Positions 1-11,429 of a stretch of 64,000 nt of DNA are shown here, piece by piece. The notes under the pieces are model-generated. The model ran no database searches. It had not been told where the DNA came from and saw only the letters and a list, made by a program, of their open reading frames with translations. The translations under genes were made by a program, and so were the position numbers. Origin of the DNA: Heterocephalus glaber (Eukaryota > Chordata > Mammalia > Rodentia > Bathyergidae). Numbering within the stretch: the stretch's first letter is position 1; the number at the start of each line of letters is the position of its first letter. The DNA lies in contig NW_004624732.1 of assembly GCF_000247695.1 (NCBI RefSeq), positions 44,008,688 to 44,072,687 on the forward strand, in the 5' to 3' direction.

Positions 1-59
1 GTCAAATTTATTTCAAAAAGGGTTTTTGTAATATGCTTTCTATATCCTTTTAAATTCTG

Positions 60-372
60 TAAAATCTGTGGTAATGCCCTCTAAATTTTGATATTGTAAT
101 TTTAAAAATGCATAATAGGAAGAAAAGGTCTAAAGGAGTAGTGGAAATGGGAGGGGGAGGGAAAAGGAAAGAAGGGAAAAGAAAAATTATCAGAAAAGGA
201 AAAAAATGGAAACAAAATCTTTGCAAATAGAGAAGGGTGGAGGGGGTGAAGGGAGGGCAGGAGAAGGGGAAAAAAATAAGACTCAAGATACATCATGTAA
301 AGGTACAAGATCCCAATGATGAAAGTAACTGTATTTTATATCTAAAATGTCTCAATAAACTTAATGAAAAAA
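60..372 (+). mobile_element. L1 3' end (UTR only)
   Basis: This is the terminal 3' untranslated part of an L1 retrotransposon. It shows the purine-rich tract (runs of GGGAGG and AAAGGAAAG) and then the conserved end that recurs across the window: a block near AAAATAAGACTCAAGATACA, a block near CCCAATGATGAA, and an AATAAA polyadenylation signal at 353-358 followed by an A-rich tail. No ORF2 coding sequence is visible before it, so the copy is strongly 5'-truncated or continues diverged toward the window edge. It matches the tails at 1,735, 10,380, 23,350, 44,100 and 59,625. The open frames here are side effects of purine/pyrimidine asymmetry and are not genes. Confidence 0.8.
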
Positions 373-589
373 AAAAGAAAAAGAACAAATACTCAACCCA
401 AAACACCCAGGAAGCAGAAACAGAAGAGAGGAGCATGAGAGAAGACTACACTCTTTCAGGTCATACCCCCAGTACCCCACATCTAACCAGGATGCACCTC
501 CTAACAGCACATTTAGCTAGTAAACACATTAATAGATGAACCCACTGATGAGTATAGCCCCCTTCCCCTGTAACCCAATCACCTTCCAA

Positions 590-975
590 ATACTTGAGAC
601 TTTGGCAGCCATTTTAGATCTAAATTGTAACACTTGTGTTAAATTTAATTACTATTGTAACAGAATTAACTGTGAGGCCTTTAAGAAATGATTAGTTCAT
701 AAGGGTTCTACCTCCATAAATGAACTAATATCACTGCTGAGGGAGTAAATCTGTTCTTGTAAAAACAATCAGCTCTCTCTTGTTCCCACCCTCCTGGTTT
801 CTTACATCTCTCTAGCCAAGTGATACCCTCTACATTATTTCAGGGCAGGAATACTCTCACCAGATGCTCATAACTTGATATTAGACTTTCCAGCCTCCAG
901 AACTGAGAATAAATTTCTTTATAAATTACTCAGTCTGGTACTCTGTTATACACAAAATGGACTAAGATAACAGGC
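590..975 (+). mobile_element. MaLR/MLT1-type LTR relic (sense)
   Basis: The 3' part resembles the end of a mammalian MaLR (ERVL-MaLR) solo LTR: a 'TTTCTTTATAAATTACTCAG' block at about 917-936, then 'tctggtactctgttata' and an ending near 'aaaatggactaag'. No internal coding region is seen. It is diverged and therefore old. The 5' boundary is approximate and the subfamily was not assigned. Confidence 0.6.
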
Positions 976-1734
976 AACCAGGTAAAGTATTGTGGGAGAT
1001 TATATTTTCCAAAAATGACTACAGGAATATTTCCAACCTGGCATGGCCTTCTAGTAGCTTGCTACTATCTCATCCAGAGACAGTCAATTTCCCCTCCAAC
1101 TTTCATAAAGCAGGCATTTCTATCAAAGAGTAAAATGACCTGGAAATACTATGTAACTTCACCATGTTCAGCTCATCTCTACAATTTCTTCATAATAAAA
1201 ATTAGAATGTTTTGAGCCAAAAGACAATGAAACCATCACATAGCATAACATCTTCTCATGTAGTTGTACTAAAAGATAGTATATGAATCTCAAAACTCAG
1301 GAAGGGCAAATCTCAATAAGAAACAAGATCATACTAATGAGCCATCCTTGGTAAGGTTCTACATAAAAGGATAGATTTGAACATAACTCTAAACACTCTT
1401 AAGTCTTCCTTATGTCCTTATGCATTTGAAATTGGACTAAGGACCTTAATCCTACCTAAAGAGACAGGCACTGTTTTCACTTTGGATGTCATCTGCCCAG
1501 AGAGTGAATTGCTGACCTCAATCTTAGTATAATAAAAATTTTTATTTTAAAATATATAATTAATGCATATACATAAAAATTAAATTTTAGCTGCAAGGTG
1601 AGCACAGATCAGTATTTTTCTATCTATACACAATAAAAACAATTATGGTCAAGTTGACTGAACATGTGTCATTCTGCCTTTTTAACCTCTGAGTGAGCTT
1701 GATCTAATCATTAAAAAATACTTATCTATGTAAA

Positions 1735-1895
1735 TAGATTGTCTATGTAAATAGGGAAGGGTGGAGGGGGTGAAGGGCGCACAGGTAATGGGGAAAAAAT
1801 AAGAACCAAGATACATTATGTACAAGCACAAGCACCCAATAATAAATGCAAATGTGTTGTATATCTAAAATGTACCAATAAAAGAATTTAAGAAA
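1735..1895 (+). mobile_element. L1 3' end (UTR only)
   Basis: A short 5'-truncated L1 tail. It contains 'aaatagggaagggtggaggg', the 'aaaataagaaccaagataca' block and 'tctaaaatgtaccaataaaa', with AATAAA at 1,878-1,883. It carries the same tail as the copy at the start of the window. Confidence 0.8.
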
Positions 1896-2928
1896 AATCA
1901 AATACTTAATCACTAGTCCAACTTCAATTACTTCACCTTTTATAATAGACTATATAAAGGCCCTATTTATCATGAAGCTCTTTGATGAACTAAGGCTTTC
2001 TCCACAAAAATACCTACTTATAGGTATGAGATTTCACACGTCAATGGAGTTTTTATTTTATAAGGTTTCCTAACGGCTGATGAAATTTGGCTGACAGTGC
2101 TTGCTTTCTCCAAAACTCTCTGAAAATATGTCCAGAGCCCAAGTCTATATACCCATTTTCCACTTTCAACAATTATCAACCAGGTGAAATGCCCTTCTTG
2201 AACTTGTTCTTTATAATCCCATAATTCTCTTACAAAGTAGTTCACTGTGTATATTACGCTGTATTATTTTAGCTGATTTTATTACTTTCTACTCTGTTGG
2301 AAAGAGTTCCTTACAGGAAAACTGTGCTAGGATCCTTTATATAGCTCTGAAAATTCAAGGTCCTTTAAAAGAAGGTGCTCATTATCTGTCAGAGCCAGCG
2401 GCTGACAATTATGGAAGCTGGGCAATGGGTACATAGAGAATAAGGCAGAAAAAAAGTTTCATTCTACTAGTATATCTTCTTTTGCATACATTTAAAAATT
2501 TTGAATAATGATAGAAAAAGGTCTTTGTAAAAAAGAGACTTGTAGCTTTATGTCAGTAAACATCAATAGGTAAAAGAGTCTAAAAACAAATTGGACTAGG
2601 TCAGTTTTGCCTCAAAGAACTAGTAACAATGAGCCAAATTTTTGGCTTACATTAAGAAAGAACACTATTAGTTACAGCATCTGAAAATGAAGCATCAAAG
2701 AATGAAACACAGCTCTGGCATCAGGCCAGTTATATTCAAGCAACTGGACAATCAGAAGGATTAAAGCATCAAAGGAGAAAAATAAACGCTGAGGGTCATT
2801 AAGGTCTTTACATATCTGAAAACAATGTTTATTATCTTAGATACAGAGATATACAGAAGTCAAATAAAAAGAAGATAACACAAACATACACAAGTCCATA
2901 TAATTATTGATTTATTTTTTATTTTTTC

Positions 2929-3004
2929 AGTGCTGGGGACTGATCTCAGAGCCTCACATACATGCTGGGCAAGCACACCACCACTGAGCTACACCCTCAG
3001 CCCT
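2929..3004 (-). mobile_element. ID-type tRNA-derived SINE (antisense)
   Basis: On the minus strand this reads as an ID element, with an A-box-like 'gtagctcagtggtggtgtgc', a B-box-like region around 'gatcagtccccagcact', and an A-rich tail seen here as the T-rich run just before 2,929. Flanking 'tgattt' words may be target-site duplications. It is older than the ID-like family represented at 6,525. Confidence 0.7.
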
Positions 3005-3089
3005 GATTTCTTTTTTTTATTATTCAGCTTCTACAAAGAATAAAGTTCTTATTCAACAACATTTTTGTCAAAAAACTTCAACTTGCAGG

Positions 3090-3362
3090 CATTCACTTAT
3101 TGCATGCTGGATTGCCTCAACATGTCCAGCAACCTCCTGCCACATGGTCTTTGCACATGCTGCTCCCACTGAGAAGCTCCTCAACAGGTAAAGCTCACTA
3201 CCTCAGAGAAGGCTTTCTTACCTGACCTCACCTTACCTTATTATAACTACATCTTTTTTCTAGAAACCAGAGACCACATATTTTATTTACCACTGCACCC
3301 CCACAGTGCCTGTCACAGTGACTGGCATATTGCAAGTGCTCTATAAATATTTGTTGAATGAA
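3090..3362 (+). mobile_element. L2 3' end (sense)
   Basis: This matches the remembered LINE-2 3' region: 'ggtctttgcacatgctgctc', 'cagagaaggctttcttacct', then the terminal part 'agtgctctataaatatttgt' and 'tgttgaatgaa'. L2 is an ancient mammal-wide CR1-type LINE, and this copy is a non-functional relic. Confidence 0.75.
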
Positions 3363-4000
3363 AACAACATTCCCTATGAACCTAGCATTTTCATAAATTA
3401 TGATATAAACTGAATACAAGTCAACCTGACAAAATTTAGTCATTTCTTTATCACAAGTGAGTAAACTATCTCCCTAAGTACTAACAAACATAATAGCTAG
3501 ATCCCAAGACTATACTTTATATTTGTTTTATTATGAAAACAACACATTCTCACTAACTTTTAGCTTCACAGTACACAAAAGAAATTTATTTCTCAGAACT
3601 CTTCTAAGATTCTGACAAGCCAAAACATGACCCTCAAGTCAAAATCTAGTCATTAAACCAAAAGAATAGATGCATGAATATGAATCTTAGAGGACAACGT
3701 TTAGGTAAAACAAAGTAGTGAGAGCTTCCGGAGAGATGGACAAACGTCACATCACACAAAATATTTCCAAATATGTGCTTGAAAAAAGGTACAAAAAGGG
3801 CCAGGGTAGGAATAATTTGTGTTACTAAGAAACACTAAAATTGATATATAAATTGTCTCCTTTGGCCAAGCAAAATCATCTCATATATTAGTGCAATTCT
3901 TTTGTATGATTATTCAATTTATAAAACATATTAAGCTAATCCAAAAGGAAGACGGAAATTTTAACACAGAAATCACTAATGGATATATTGTGTTCACAGG

Positions 4001-4258
4001 CATTTAGAGTACTTTATTGACTTCCATCAAGTCTTTTTTTTAGAAAAAAGTTACTTTTAGCATCATGTGTGAGAAAATATTCTATTAAATTATTAAAAGT
4101 GCATAAAAGGGCCAGGGATTTAGCTCAATGGTTCTGCCACCTGCCTTGAAAGCAGAAGGACCCGAGTACCAAAAACAAAACAAAACCAAAAAAATTACAT
4201 AAAAAATTCTAATCATACCAAACCTATCACTATAGCTAATATGTAAAATATTTCAAGT
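4001..4258 (+). repeat. Duplicated unit, copy A (interrupted by a SINE)
   Basis: The two halves (4,001-4,106 and about 4,196-4,258) together match 13,751-13,919 at roughly 85% by eye. Shared words include 'gagaaaatattctattaaat' and 'tattaaaagt'. A young tRNA SINE lies between the halves, so this copy existed before that SINE inserted. Short inverted ends (near AGTATTTTAT in the other copy) are compatible with a small MITE, but the family is not recognised. Confidence 0.6.
4109..4194 (+). mobile_element. Young ID-like tRNA SINE with damaged B box
   Basis: Starts 'gggccagggatttagctcaa' with an intact A-box region and ends in an A-rich tail. The segment after 'gaaggacccgagtacc' lacks the usual 'gttcgatcccc' B-box stretch, so about a dozen bases of the internal Pol III promoter are missing. 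It is inserted within duplicated unit A. Flanking 'gcataaaa' and 'acataaaa' words may be a target-site duplication. Confidence 0.8.
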
Positions 4259-4834
4259 TCCAAAATATAAATTGTAATAAAGATGAACCACCTTGTTTTG
4301 GGGACTATTTTATTTTTATTTTTAAAAAACTATGCATTCCCAGATTATTTAGAACTCTGTACTACCTGATCAATTTGAATTAAAGCCACAACTCTAGCGA
4401 TGTGCCATGTTGAAATCCCGCATACTCAATGCTACTCGTCATAACCTATGCTCTTACCTTGAGTCCAATATGAACTTTCATCCTGACCTACACATTCACT
4501 CAGGTCACCTTCATCATTATTAGTGCCAATCTCTCCTCCAATTCAGAGACAAATAACAAACTAAGGAAAAGTTAAAGGGAAGCCTTCTAAACAATTAATG
4601 AACTCCAAAGAATGACTGGTTTTCAATGAAATATATAAAATTTATCTTGGAGATGTCTGAATACACAAAAGACTTAGTCTAGAGCCCTACATATGTCAAG
4701 TATTTTTTAAAAATTAGAATCATTATTAATACTGTGCTTTAGTTTTGTAATTTCTTCTGATATTAAGAAATGATGTATTAAGTGATTCACTAACATTCCA
4801 AACACACAAACTAGATAATGCAAGAATTTAAAAA

Positions 4835-4950
4835 TCCTTTAACTTTTTATTATGAAAATTTTCAAATATACATAACAGCAGGGAGAACAGTTTAACGAAG
4901 CACTATCATCCAGCTTCAACAATTATCATTTTGTCAATTGTATCTATATG
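4835..4950 (+). repeat. Old interspersed repeat, family not assigned
   Basis: The region around 'attatgaaaattttcaaata', 'ataacagcagggagaacagt' and 'ccagcttcaacaattatcat' resembles a common mammalian repeat whose name I cannot state with confidence. A related segment lies at 46,020-46,120. Confidence 0.4.
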
Positions 4951-5033
4951 AAATCTATTCTTGAATAATGCAAAAGTATATGGAACTGAGACACTCTGTT
5001 AAAACTGTAACTGACACATTGATGTTATTTTTC

Positions 5034-5220
5034 CAGTAGTGGGACTCAAACCTAGGGCCTCAGGCAGGGTAGGCATACACTCTCATCACTGAGCTGTATC
5101 ACCAGCCTTTTTCATTTTTTGAAACATGGTCTTCCTATGTTGTTTTGGATGGCCTTGAACTTGTGATGTTCCTGCCTCAGCCTTCACAGTAACTGCAATG
5201 CGGGGATAAGCCACCATGTG
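5034..5220 (-). mobile_element. Composite B1+ID SINE (antisense)
   Basis: Read on the minus strand, a 7SL-derived B1 body is followed by an ID-like tRNA-derived tail. On the plus strand the ID part comes first ('gggactcaaacctagggcct', 'cactgagctgtatcaccagc'), then the B1 part ('gaaacatggtcttcctatgt', 'gatgttcctgcctcagcctt', 'ccaccatgtg'). This dimer architecture is known from several non-murid rodent lineages. Confidence 0.75.
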
Positions 5221-6524
5221 AAGCTTTTACTTCACTTTTTAGTGTTCTATTAGAAGTGCACAGTAGCAAACCAACCCCCGCCGCAAAGTAAAAACTCAAT
5301 CCTCATTAACTTTTCAGGTCTCTCATATATAACAGAAAATCATATGATCACTTTAAATGTTTTAAGTTCAGTAATTTTCAGTTCAACAATTTCAAATGAA
5401 TGGTTTTAGATAACTGGGAAAAACCAAACATGGACTTCATATCATACATTATTGTACAACTAGTAAAGACCTAGGTTAATACCATCACTGTAATCATGTA
5501 GAATATTTTCCTTCTTAAGATAAATGAACTAAAGTATTTCAGGATAAAGTATCATTTTCAAATGGTTTAGCACCATCCCCCCAATCAGAAAAGTACACAT
5601 ACAATATATACTCATGGCCAAATGTGACTAATAAAGGGTATGGGGTGTTTATTATATTATTTCAACATTTCTGTAGGCTTAAAATTTTTCAAAATAAAAA
5701 AACTAGACCTTAAAATAATAATTCACAAAACACATTTAACATTAAATCAATATTCTTCCCTCTGCTCAGGCCTGCCTGAAGCCAGTCACTGCCAATGAAG
5801 AAGGAAACAGGATCCTCCTCTCCTAACCAAGTTTCTCTCTGCCACCTTCCTGAGTTTTCTGAGCCGAGTATGGTCAAGATCAGGGAAAGGAGAAGGGGTC
5901 AGACATATGTGAGTTCTTATTTGACCCTACTTACAGCAAAATGGCCAAAGGCTACATAGATGGGGACAGTATTTGAAGTTGATTCTTCCCTCTCTTAGAC
6001 AGTTTATCTACATACTTTCAAGGGACATGATTCCAGTTACAAATCTTATGCCCTAGGCCCTATTCTCCCTCCCTGAACAGTCTCCTCCAAACGCCTACTT
6101 GGCTTCTGATCCCTAGCAGTATACCTCAAGGCTTACTGCTGAAATCCTCTTGCCCTGGCAGGAAAGTTTTGGGGCAGGATCCCTCTTTAAATGACACCTC
6201 CTGGCCAGAGAGGAGTGTAATTACTTCTCAAATCCAGTAATAGTACCACAGGACACTGGTTTTCCTAGGCCTGAGTCAAGCATCAATTTCTTGTTACCAC
6301 AATGGTAGGACCTGACCCATATACTCCAGTTGAAACTTCTCCCACTAGGCTTAACAAAAGATTCAGACACCCTAACTCATGACAGACTGAGCAAAACACG
6401 TAACACTCTAATGACATTCCAGAAAAATTCACCTGACAAAATCTCTTACTTCAAAGGACACAAAATTGGCTTTCCATGGAAACATTTGTTGAATACTGGT
6501 ACCTCAATTGAAAATTCCAGTTTA

Positions 6525-6618
6525 GGGCCGGGGATTTAGCTCAGTGGTTTCGCCACCTGCTGCACAAGCGCAAGGACCTGAGTTTGATCTCCAGTACCAA
6601 AAAAACAAAAACAAAAAA
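6525..6618 (+). mobile_element. Young ID-like tRNA SINE
   Basis: Begins 'gggccggggatttagctcag' (A box), carries 'gagtttgatctccagtacc' (B box and end) and an A-rich tail. A perfect 11-base target-site duplication, gaaaattccag, flanks it at 6,510-6,520 and 6,619-6,629. The intact duplication and low divergence mark it as a recent insertion. Confidence 0.92.
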
Positions 6619-6789
6619 GAAAATTCCAGCTTATCGTTGTTATCCTAGGAACTCTACTAATGGTATAGTATCTATACATATGTTGAAAACCTGTTGTGAA
6701 GACCAAATATTTCTTATATGTAAAGCTTATACTATAGCACTTGCGCACAAATAAGCTCTTAATTTTAGCTATTATGACTACTACAACAT

Positions 6790-7742
6790 AGTATTCTCTT
6801 TCTAAAATTTACCTCAACAAATACTGATGAGGATGTGGACAAATTAGAGGTTCTGTGCACTGCTAGTGGGAAAATAAAATGCCACATGGAAAACAGTGTA
6901 GCACTTCCTGAAGAAATAAAAATAATTATTGTATCAGAAAATGGGCAAATGAAATGAACACTTCTCAGAAGAAGTACAACTGACCAGTAAATACATGCTT
7001 CATATCTCTGGCTATTAGAAAAGTGCTATCTAAAACAACACTGAGATTCATCTTGCTCCAGAAAAAATAGCTATCACCAAGAAATCAAATAATTACAAAT
7101 GCTTGAGAAGCTGCAGTTTCCAAAGGAAGCCTTCTAAATTGTTGGGGGGCGGGGTATGTAAACTAGTACAATCACTGTGAAAATCAGTACAGACATTCCT
7201 TTAAAAACTAAAAACAGAAATTCCATTCAACTCAGCTATTTCCCTTCTAGGTATCTTCCCCAAACAGTGAAAGACACATTACAGAGATATATGCATACCC
7301 ATGCTTATAACAGCACAACTCCTAATAGCTAAATCTTTGAAGCAGCCTATGTATGTCTATCAACAGATTAATGGAAAGAAAATCTGATATTTATACAATG
7401 AAGTAATAGTCTGCCATAATGAAGGATAAACTTGAGTCATTTGTAGGAAAATGGATGTACCTTGAGACCGTAATGTTAGGTGAAATAAATTAGACACACA
7501 AGCTTACATATTGCATGTTTTGCCTTATATGAAAAACCCAAAAATATAAATAAAGAGCAAAATAGAAGATATATAACAAGAAACAGGGAGATCTTTTTCA
7601 AAAAGTGAGGGGATCAAGATCTGGAGGAAGGGAGGAGGGGAATGGGATGTAAAAAGAATTAAGATGTGTTATATAATGTATCAACTTCCCATGAGGAATG
7701 TAATCATTCTGTACTGCAAATATGTACTAATAAAACTAAAAA
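6790..7742 (+). mobile_element. Diverged L1: ORF2 C-terminus relic and 3' UTR
   Basis: The order matches the end of L1: text like 'aatcactgtgaaaatcagta', 'tatttcccttctaggtatct', 'ataacagcacaactcctaat' and 'tgaagtaatagtctgccata' (ORF2 C-terminal region, now full of stops), then a 3' UTR ending 'gcaaatatgtactaataaaa'. This UTR end differs from the younger tails and resembles the copy at 54,835-55,120, so it belongs to an older L1 subfamily. Confidence 0.7.
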
Positions 7743-7749
7743 TAAAAAG

Positions 7750-8312
7750 AATTACCATATAATTCAGCAATCCCACTTCTAAATGTAAATTTTAAAAGAA
7801 CTGAAGCAAGGACTTGAACAGATTATTTGTGCACCAATAGTCACTATAGCATTCTTCATAAGGCGAAAAAGTGGAAGCAATTCAAGTGTACACAAATGGA
7901 TAAGTGAATAAATAAAATAAGGAGTATGTGTAAACAATGAAATTTAACCTGAAAAAGAAACTCATATATGCTACAACATGGATAAATCTTGAAGTCATTT
8001 ACTAAGTAAAATGAGCTGGTCACAATAAAACAAATACTGTATGGAATATTATATGGGGTATCTAGAATAGTAAAATCCAGAAAGTAGAATATTGGTTGCC
8101 AGGGAAGGGGGAAAAGGCCAATGAGCAGCTGTTACCTAAAAAGTACAAAGTTTCAGTTGGAGAAAATGAAAATGTTCTACAGTTAAATGATAGTGACAGT
8201 TTTACCAAAAGGTAAATATAGTTCATGCCACAGAACCACACATTTAAAGTGATTAAAATAGTAAGTTTTATGTGTATTTCATGTGCACTTTACAATAAAA
8301 TGTTTTTAAATT
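7750..8312 (+). mobile_element. Ancient L1 (L1M-like) 3' region
   Basis: Contains phrases typical of old mammalian L1M ends: 'aattcagcaatcccacttct', 'gcattcttcataaggcgaaa', 'atggataaatcttgaagtca', 'gaatattggttgccagggaa', 'cacacatttaaagtgattaa', ending 'ctttacaataaaatg'. It directly abuts the younger L1 on its left and has no intact reading frame. Confidence 0.65.
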
Positions 8313-8576
8313 TTGTCTACAATTAACTAAATGATCACGTGATACAAAAATTGTGTGAAAAGCTATAAATGAGCCAGAGAAAATGCTGATGCAACCCACT
8401 ATGTTGTAACTCTGAAACCCCACTCGGAGATACACACTCCCAAAGAACTTATACATAGGATCACTATTAGAGAGAAGTCCAATGTCCACTGTCCAAATAA
8501 CTTAGATGTGAACCAAACTACGGTGAAGTAATTAGCTAGAGATACACATTACCACATGTCCAAAGTAAAAACAGTG

Positions 8577-8795
8577 TCAAGTGGGAAAAAAATATACGTA
8601 GTTCAAAAGCAAAATAAAAGACATAGTAGGAAGTGAGGTAGACTGAGGACATGAGAAGGGGCCTGGGGAAGACAGATTGGGGGACAGCGGGATGGGGAGT
8701 AAAAATGATCGAGATGTGATATGCATATGTACCAGGTCACCAAGATGAATGTAATTATTATGTATCACAAAAATATACTAATAAAAAAGGTTTGA
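8577..8795 (+). mobile_element. L1 3' UTR fragment
   Basis: A short purine-rich segment followed by 'gaatgtaattattatgtatc' and 'atatactaataaaaaagg'. This resembles the 3' end of the older L1 type at 7,640-7,740. Confidence 0.5.
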
Positions 8796-9540
8796 ATTTA
8801 AGAGAATGCAATACACAAATATCTTTTTCGAACATAACGTGCCAATCCAAGTGAATATACCAAACATGTACATGTGCAGTCAGCAGGCTACAACCAGAGG
8901 CTTTTAAGGTTGCAAATGATGGGGGTTGCAGTTAAAGAATAAAATACCACAAAACAAAACAAAACAAAAAGGTTTTATCCCAACCACAGATGGCAATATG
9001 TAATCAGCTAAGGAATATGATTAATGAAACTCTTTGAACAAGAAACCTAAAAAATTTTTTAGGAACTAATTATATTTTGCTCCCAAGTATCTGTAAAGTT
9101 CTGCTCCGAGGCACTTTTACTTATATAACATTTAATCTGACCATCTGTTCATTAAAGGGCAGTACATTAAAAACATAAAATTGTTTTTTAAGCCAATTGT
9201 GATGACAATGTTTCAATCTTTATTAAAAATAATAATTGATTAGGACCATAAAATCCTTCCAAAAAAACCATTTTTTATATTTCAATACTATTACACCATA
9301 GCTATGCAACATAACAAAAAATATGTATCTTTAAGAAAATTAATAAAACAACTAATTTTAACGCTGTAATTATTTCCTAAACAGTAGTTCCAAAGACAAA
9401 AATATCAACAACCTGAATTTGTGGGTGAAATTAAACCATCTATCTTATTAAACAGAGGAACAGACATAAAATGTATCCCTACATGGTTGTTTTTTAAACC
9501 ACATCTGCTACATATGCTCATACACTTTATTTTTTTGGGG

Positions 9541-9763
9541 GGGGGGAATTTTACTTTTATATAATGCATCTTGGTTCTTATTTTTTCCCCATTCCTAGCC
9601 CTCCCTTCACCCCCTCCACCCTTCCCTATTTACAAAGACTTTATTTCCATTTTTTCCATTTCTCAGCATTTTTTCCTTTCCCTTCTTTCCTTTCCCCTGC
9701 CCCTCCCACTACCCCTACCCCTTTGGACCTTTTATTCCTATTTTACATTATCGATTATTCATT
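9541..9763 (-). mobile_element. L1 3' UTR fragment (antisense)
   Basis: Reverse complement of the young L1 tail. The plus strand shows 'gcatcttggttcttattttt', pyrimidine-rich 'ctcccttcaccccctccacc' and 'ctatttacaaagac', then the region corresponding to the UTR upstream of the purine tract. It is the first of three L1 pieces packed into 1 kb. The long pyrimidine-side reading frames here are composition artefacts. Confidence 0.75.
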
Positions 9764-9903
9764 CTAATCATTGGTACATTTTAGGTATACATTATAATGA
9801 CATTCATCATTGGAAATTTGCACCTTTACATACTCTCTCTCGGTTCTTATTTTTCACCCTTGCCCAGCCCTCCCTTCAACCCCTCCAGTCCTCTCTATTT
9901 ACA
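9764..9903 (-). mobile_element. L1 3' terminal fragment (antisense)
   Basis: A second antisense tail begins where the first stops: 'cattggtacattttaggtat', 'gacattcatcattggaaatt', 'cggttcttatttttcaccct'. It is the near-complement of about 10,390-10,525 of the next, sense-oriented L1, so the two form an inverted repeat of about 140 bases with roughly 480 bases between the arms. Confidence 0.75.
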
Positions 9904-10535
9904 AAAACTAGGACTGGAAGTCCCATTTGACCCCGCTATTCCCCTGCTGGGGATCTTCCTCAAAGAATTAAAAGAATCATACCATAGCGATGTATGTGCA
10001 CCCATGTTTACAGCGGCACAGTTTGTAATAGCTAAAACTTGGAAGCGGCCCAAGTGCCCATCAACTGGAGACTGGATAAAGAAGATGTGGTTTTTTATAA
10101 AATGGAGTACTACTCAGCCATAAAGAATGAGAAACTAGACATTTATAGCTAAATGGATACACATTGAGGTGATACTCTTAAGTGAAATAAATAGAGCACA
10201 AGTGTATAAATACCGAATAGTTTCTCTAGTGTGAAAAACTGAAAATGTAAATAAGGACTAAAAGGTGTAATAGATAATGTGAAATAGGAAGAAAAGGACC
10301 AAATGGGAAGGGGAAGTGGGAGGGATAGGGGGAAGGAAAGAAGGGAATAGAATTAATATGAGAAAATAAAAAATGGAAACAAAGTCTGTGTAAATAGGGA
10401 GGGATGGAGGAGTTGAAGGGAGGGCAGGGGAAGGGGGAAAAAAATAAGAACCAAGAGAAATGATGTAAAGGTGCAAATTTCCAATGATGAATGTCATCAT
10501 ACTGTATACCTAAAATGTACCAATAAAAAATTAAT
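9904..10535 (+). mobile_element. Young L1, ORF2 C-terminus plus 3' UTR
   Basis: The first ~170 bases translate to the L1 ORF2 C-terminal region, with landmarks LEVPFDPAIPLLGIF, APMFTAAQFVIAKTW and GDWIKKMWFF. A frameshift near 10,100 breaks the frame before the typical MEYYSAI segment. The 3' UTR follows, with a purine-rich tract from about 10,300 and the conserved end 'gatgaatgtcatcatactgt' ... 'tgtaccaataaaaaa'. The copy is 5'-truncated and cannot encode an active protein. It abuts an antisense L1 tail on the left. Confidence 0.85.
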
Positions 10536-10539
10536 TTTT

Positions 10540-11425
10540 AAAAAAGTAAGAGGAATACTTTCAGTAATTTAAGGCTATGCAAGTCTGCATAACATCACCA
10601 AGAAAAGAACTGACGTGCAACTATTTTTTATGGTGGAATATATCTGAATAAAAATCTTTTATCAACATACATAATAATTTATTTTTTTCTTAAATTTCAA
10701 TAATAAAAAGTAACAGCATTTTCAATGCTGGTGGCTAATGGGGTAATTGTCACCAAACATGCCCACCTCCCACCATAATTAACTGAGAAAACTGAACAAA
10801 GTATATAAAACAACTGTTTTCAGACATTAGGTAATATGGCAGCATACAACTATAATCTTTAAAGAAGTGAAATCAACAAGTTAAACCCTATGATTCTTCA
10901 GTTTTCTGCTTGTGTCACTCTCTGCACCGTGGCTCTAAGGAGATTAAAAATAAAAGTTCATCTTGGTATAGCTAAATTGAGAGAACAAAGTTTCAGAGAA
11001 TATGAGATAGTTCAAAATTTTAAGAATATAATGTACAAGAGACAAGAACAATACAGAGAAGGATCTACATATCTATAAGGGGATCTGTACATATTCGTCT
11101 GGTAAGTATAATAAGATTTCATATAAGGGATGATCAGAGCAATAATGTGATTACTTGAGAAAGGTGTCATAGGCCTAGAAGACATTCAAGTTTCAAACAG
11201 AAGAGTAGAGAGACTTCGTTGATCATGCGTGGCGTTCAATACAATACATAAAAAAGTTATATATCATATTAATATAACTAATTTAACTGTACGATAAAGG
11301 TTACCCAACAACAATCCTAACAAAGCTTAAAACTTAGTCAAAGATCAAGCTAATCTACAATGAACTTAAAATTGCCTCTCAAAACTAACACTTTTGTTAA
11401 AAGACAATTAAATCAGGACACTCAA
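10540..11425. other. No gene or clear repeat seen
   Basis: AT-rich sequence without a recognisable repeat, exon or RNA gene. The 62-codon open frame at 10,890-11,078 has no protein-like features and is taken as chance. Confidence 0.5.
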
Positions 11426-11429
11426 TACA

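Noticed and set aside
9564..10500. Proline/phenylalanine-rich open frames, also seen at 50-308, 23,353-23,568, 44,039-44,296 and 53,262-53,519
   Set aside because: All come from the pyrimidine strand of the purine-rich L1 3' untranslated tract. Their recurrence reflects repeat copies and not a gene family.
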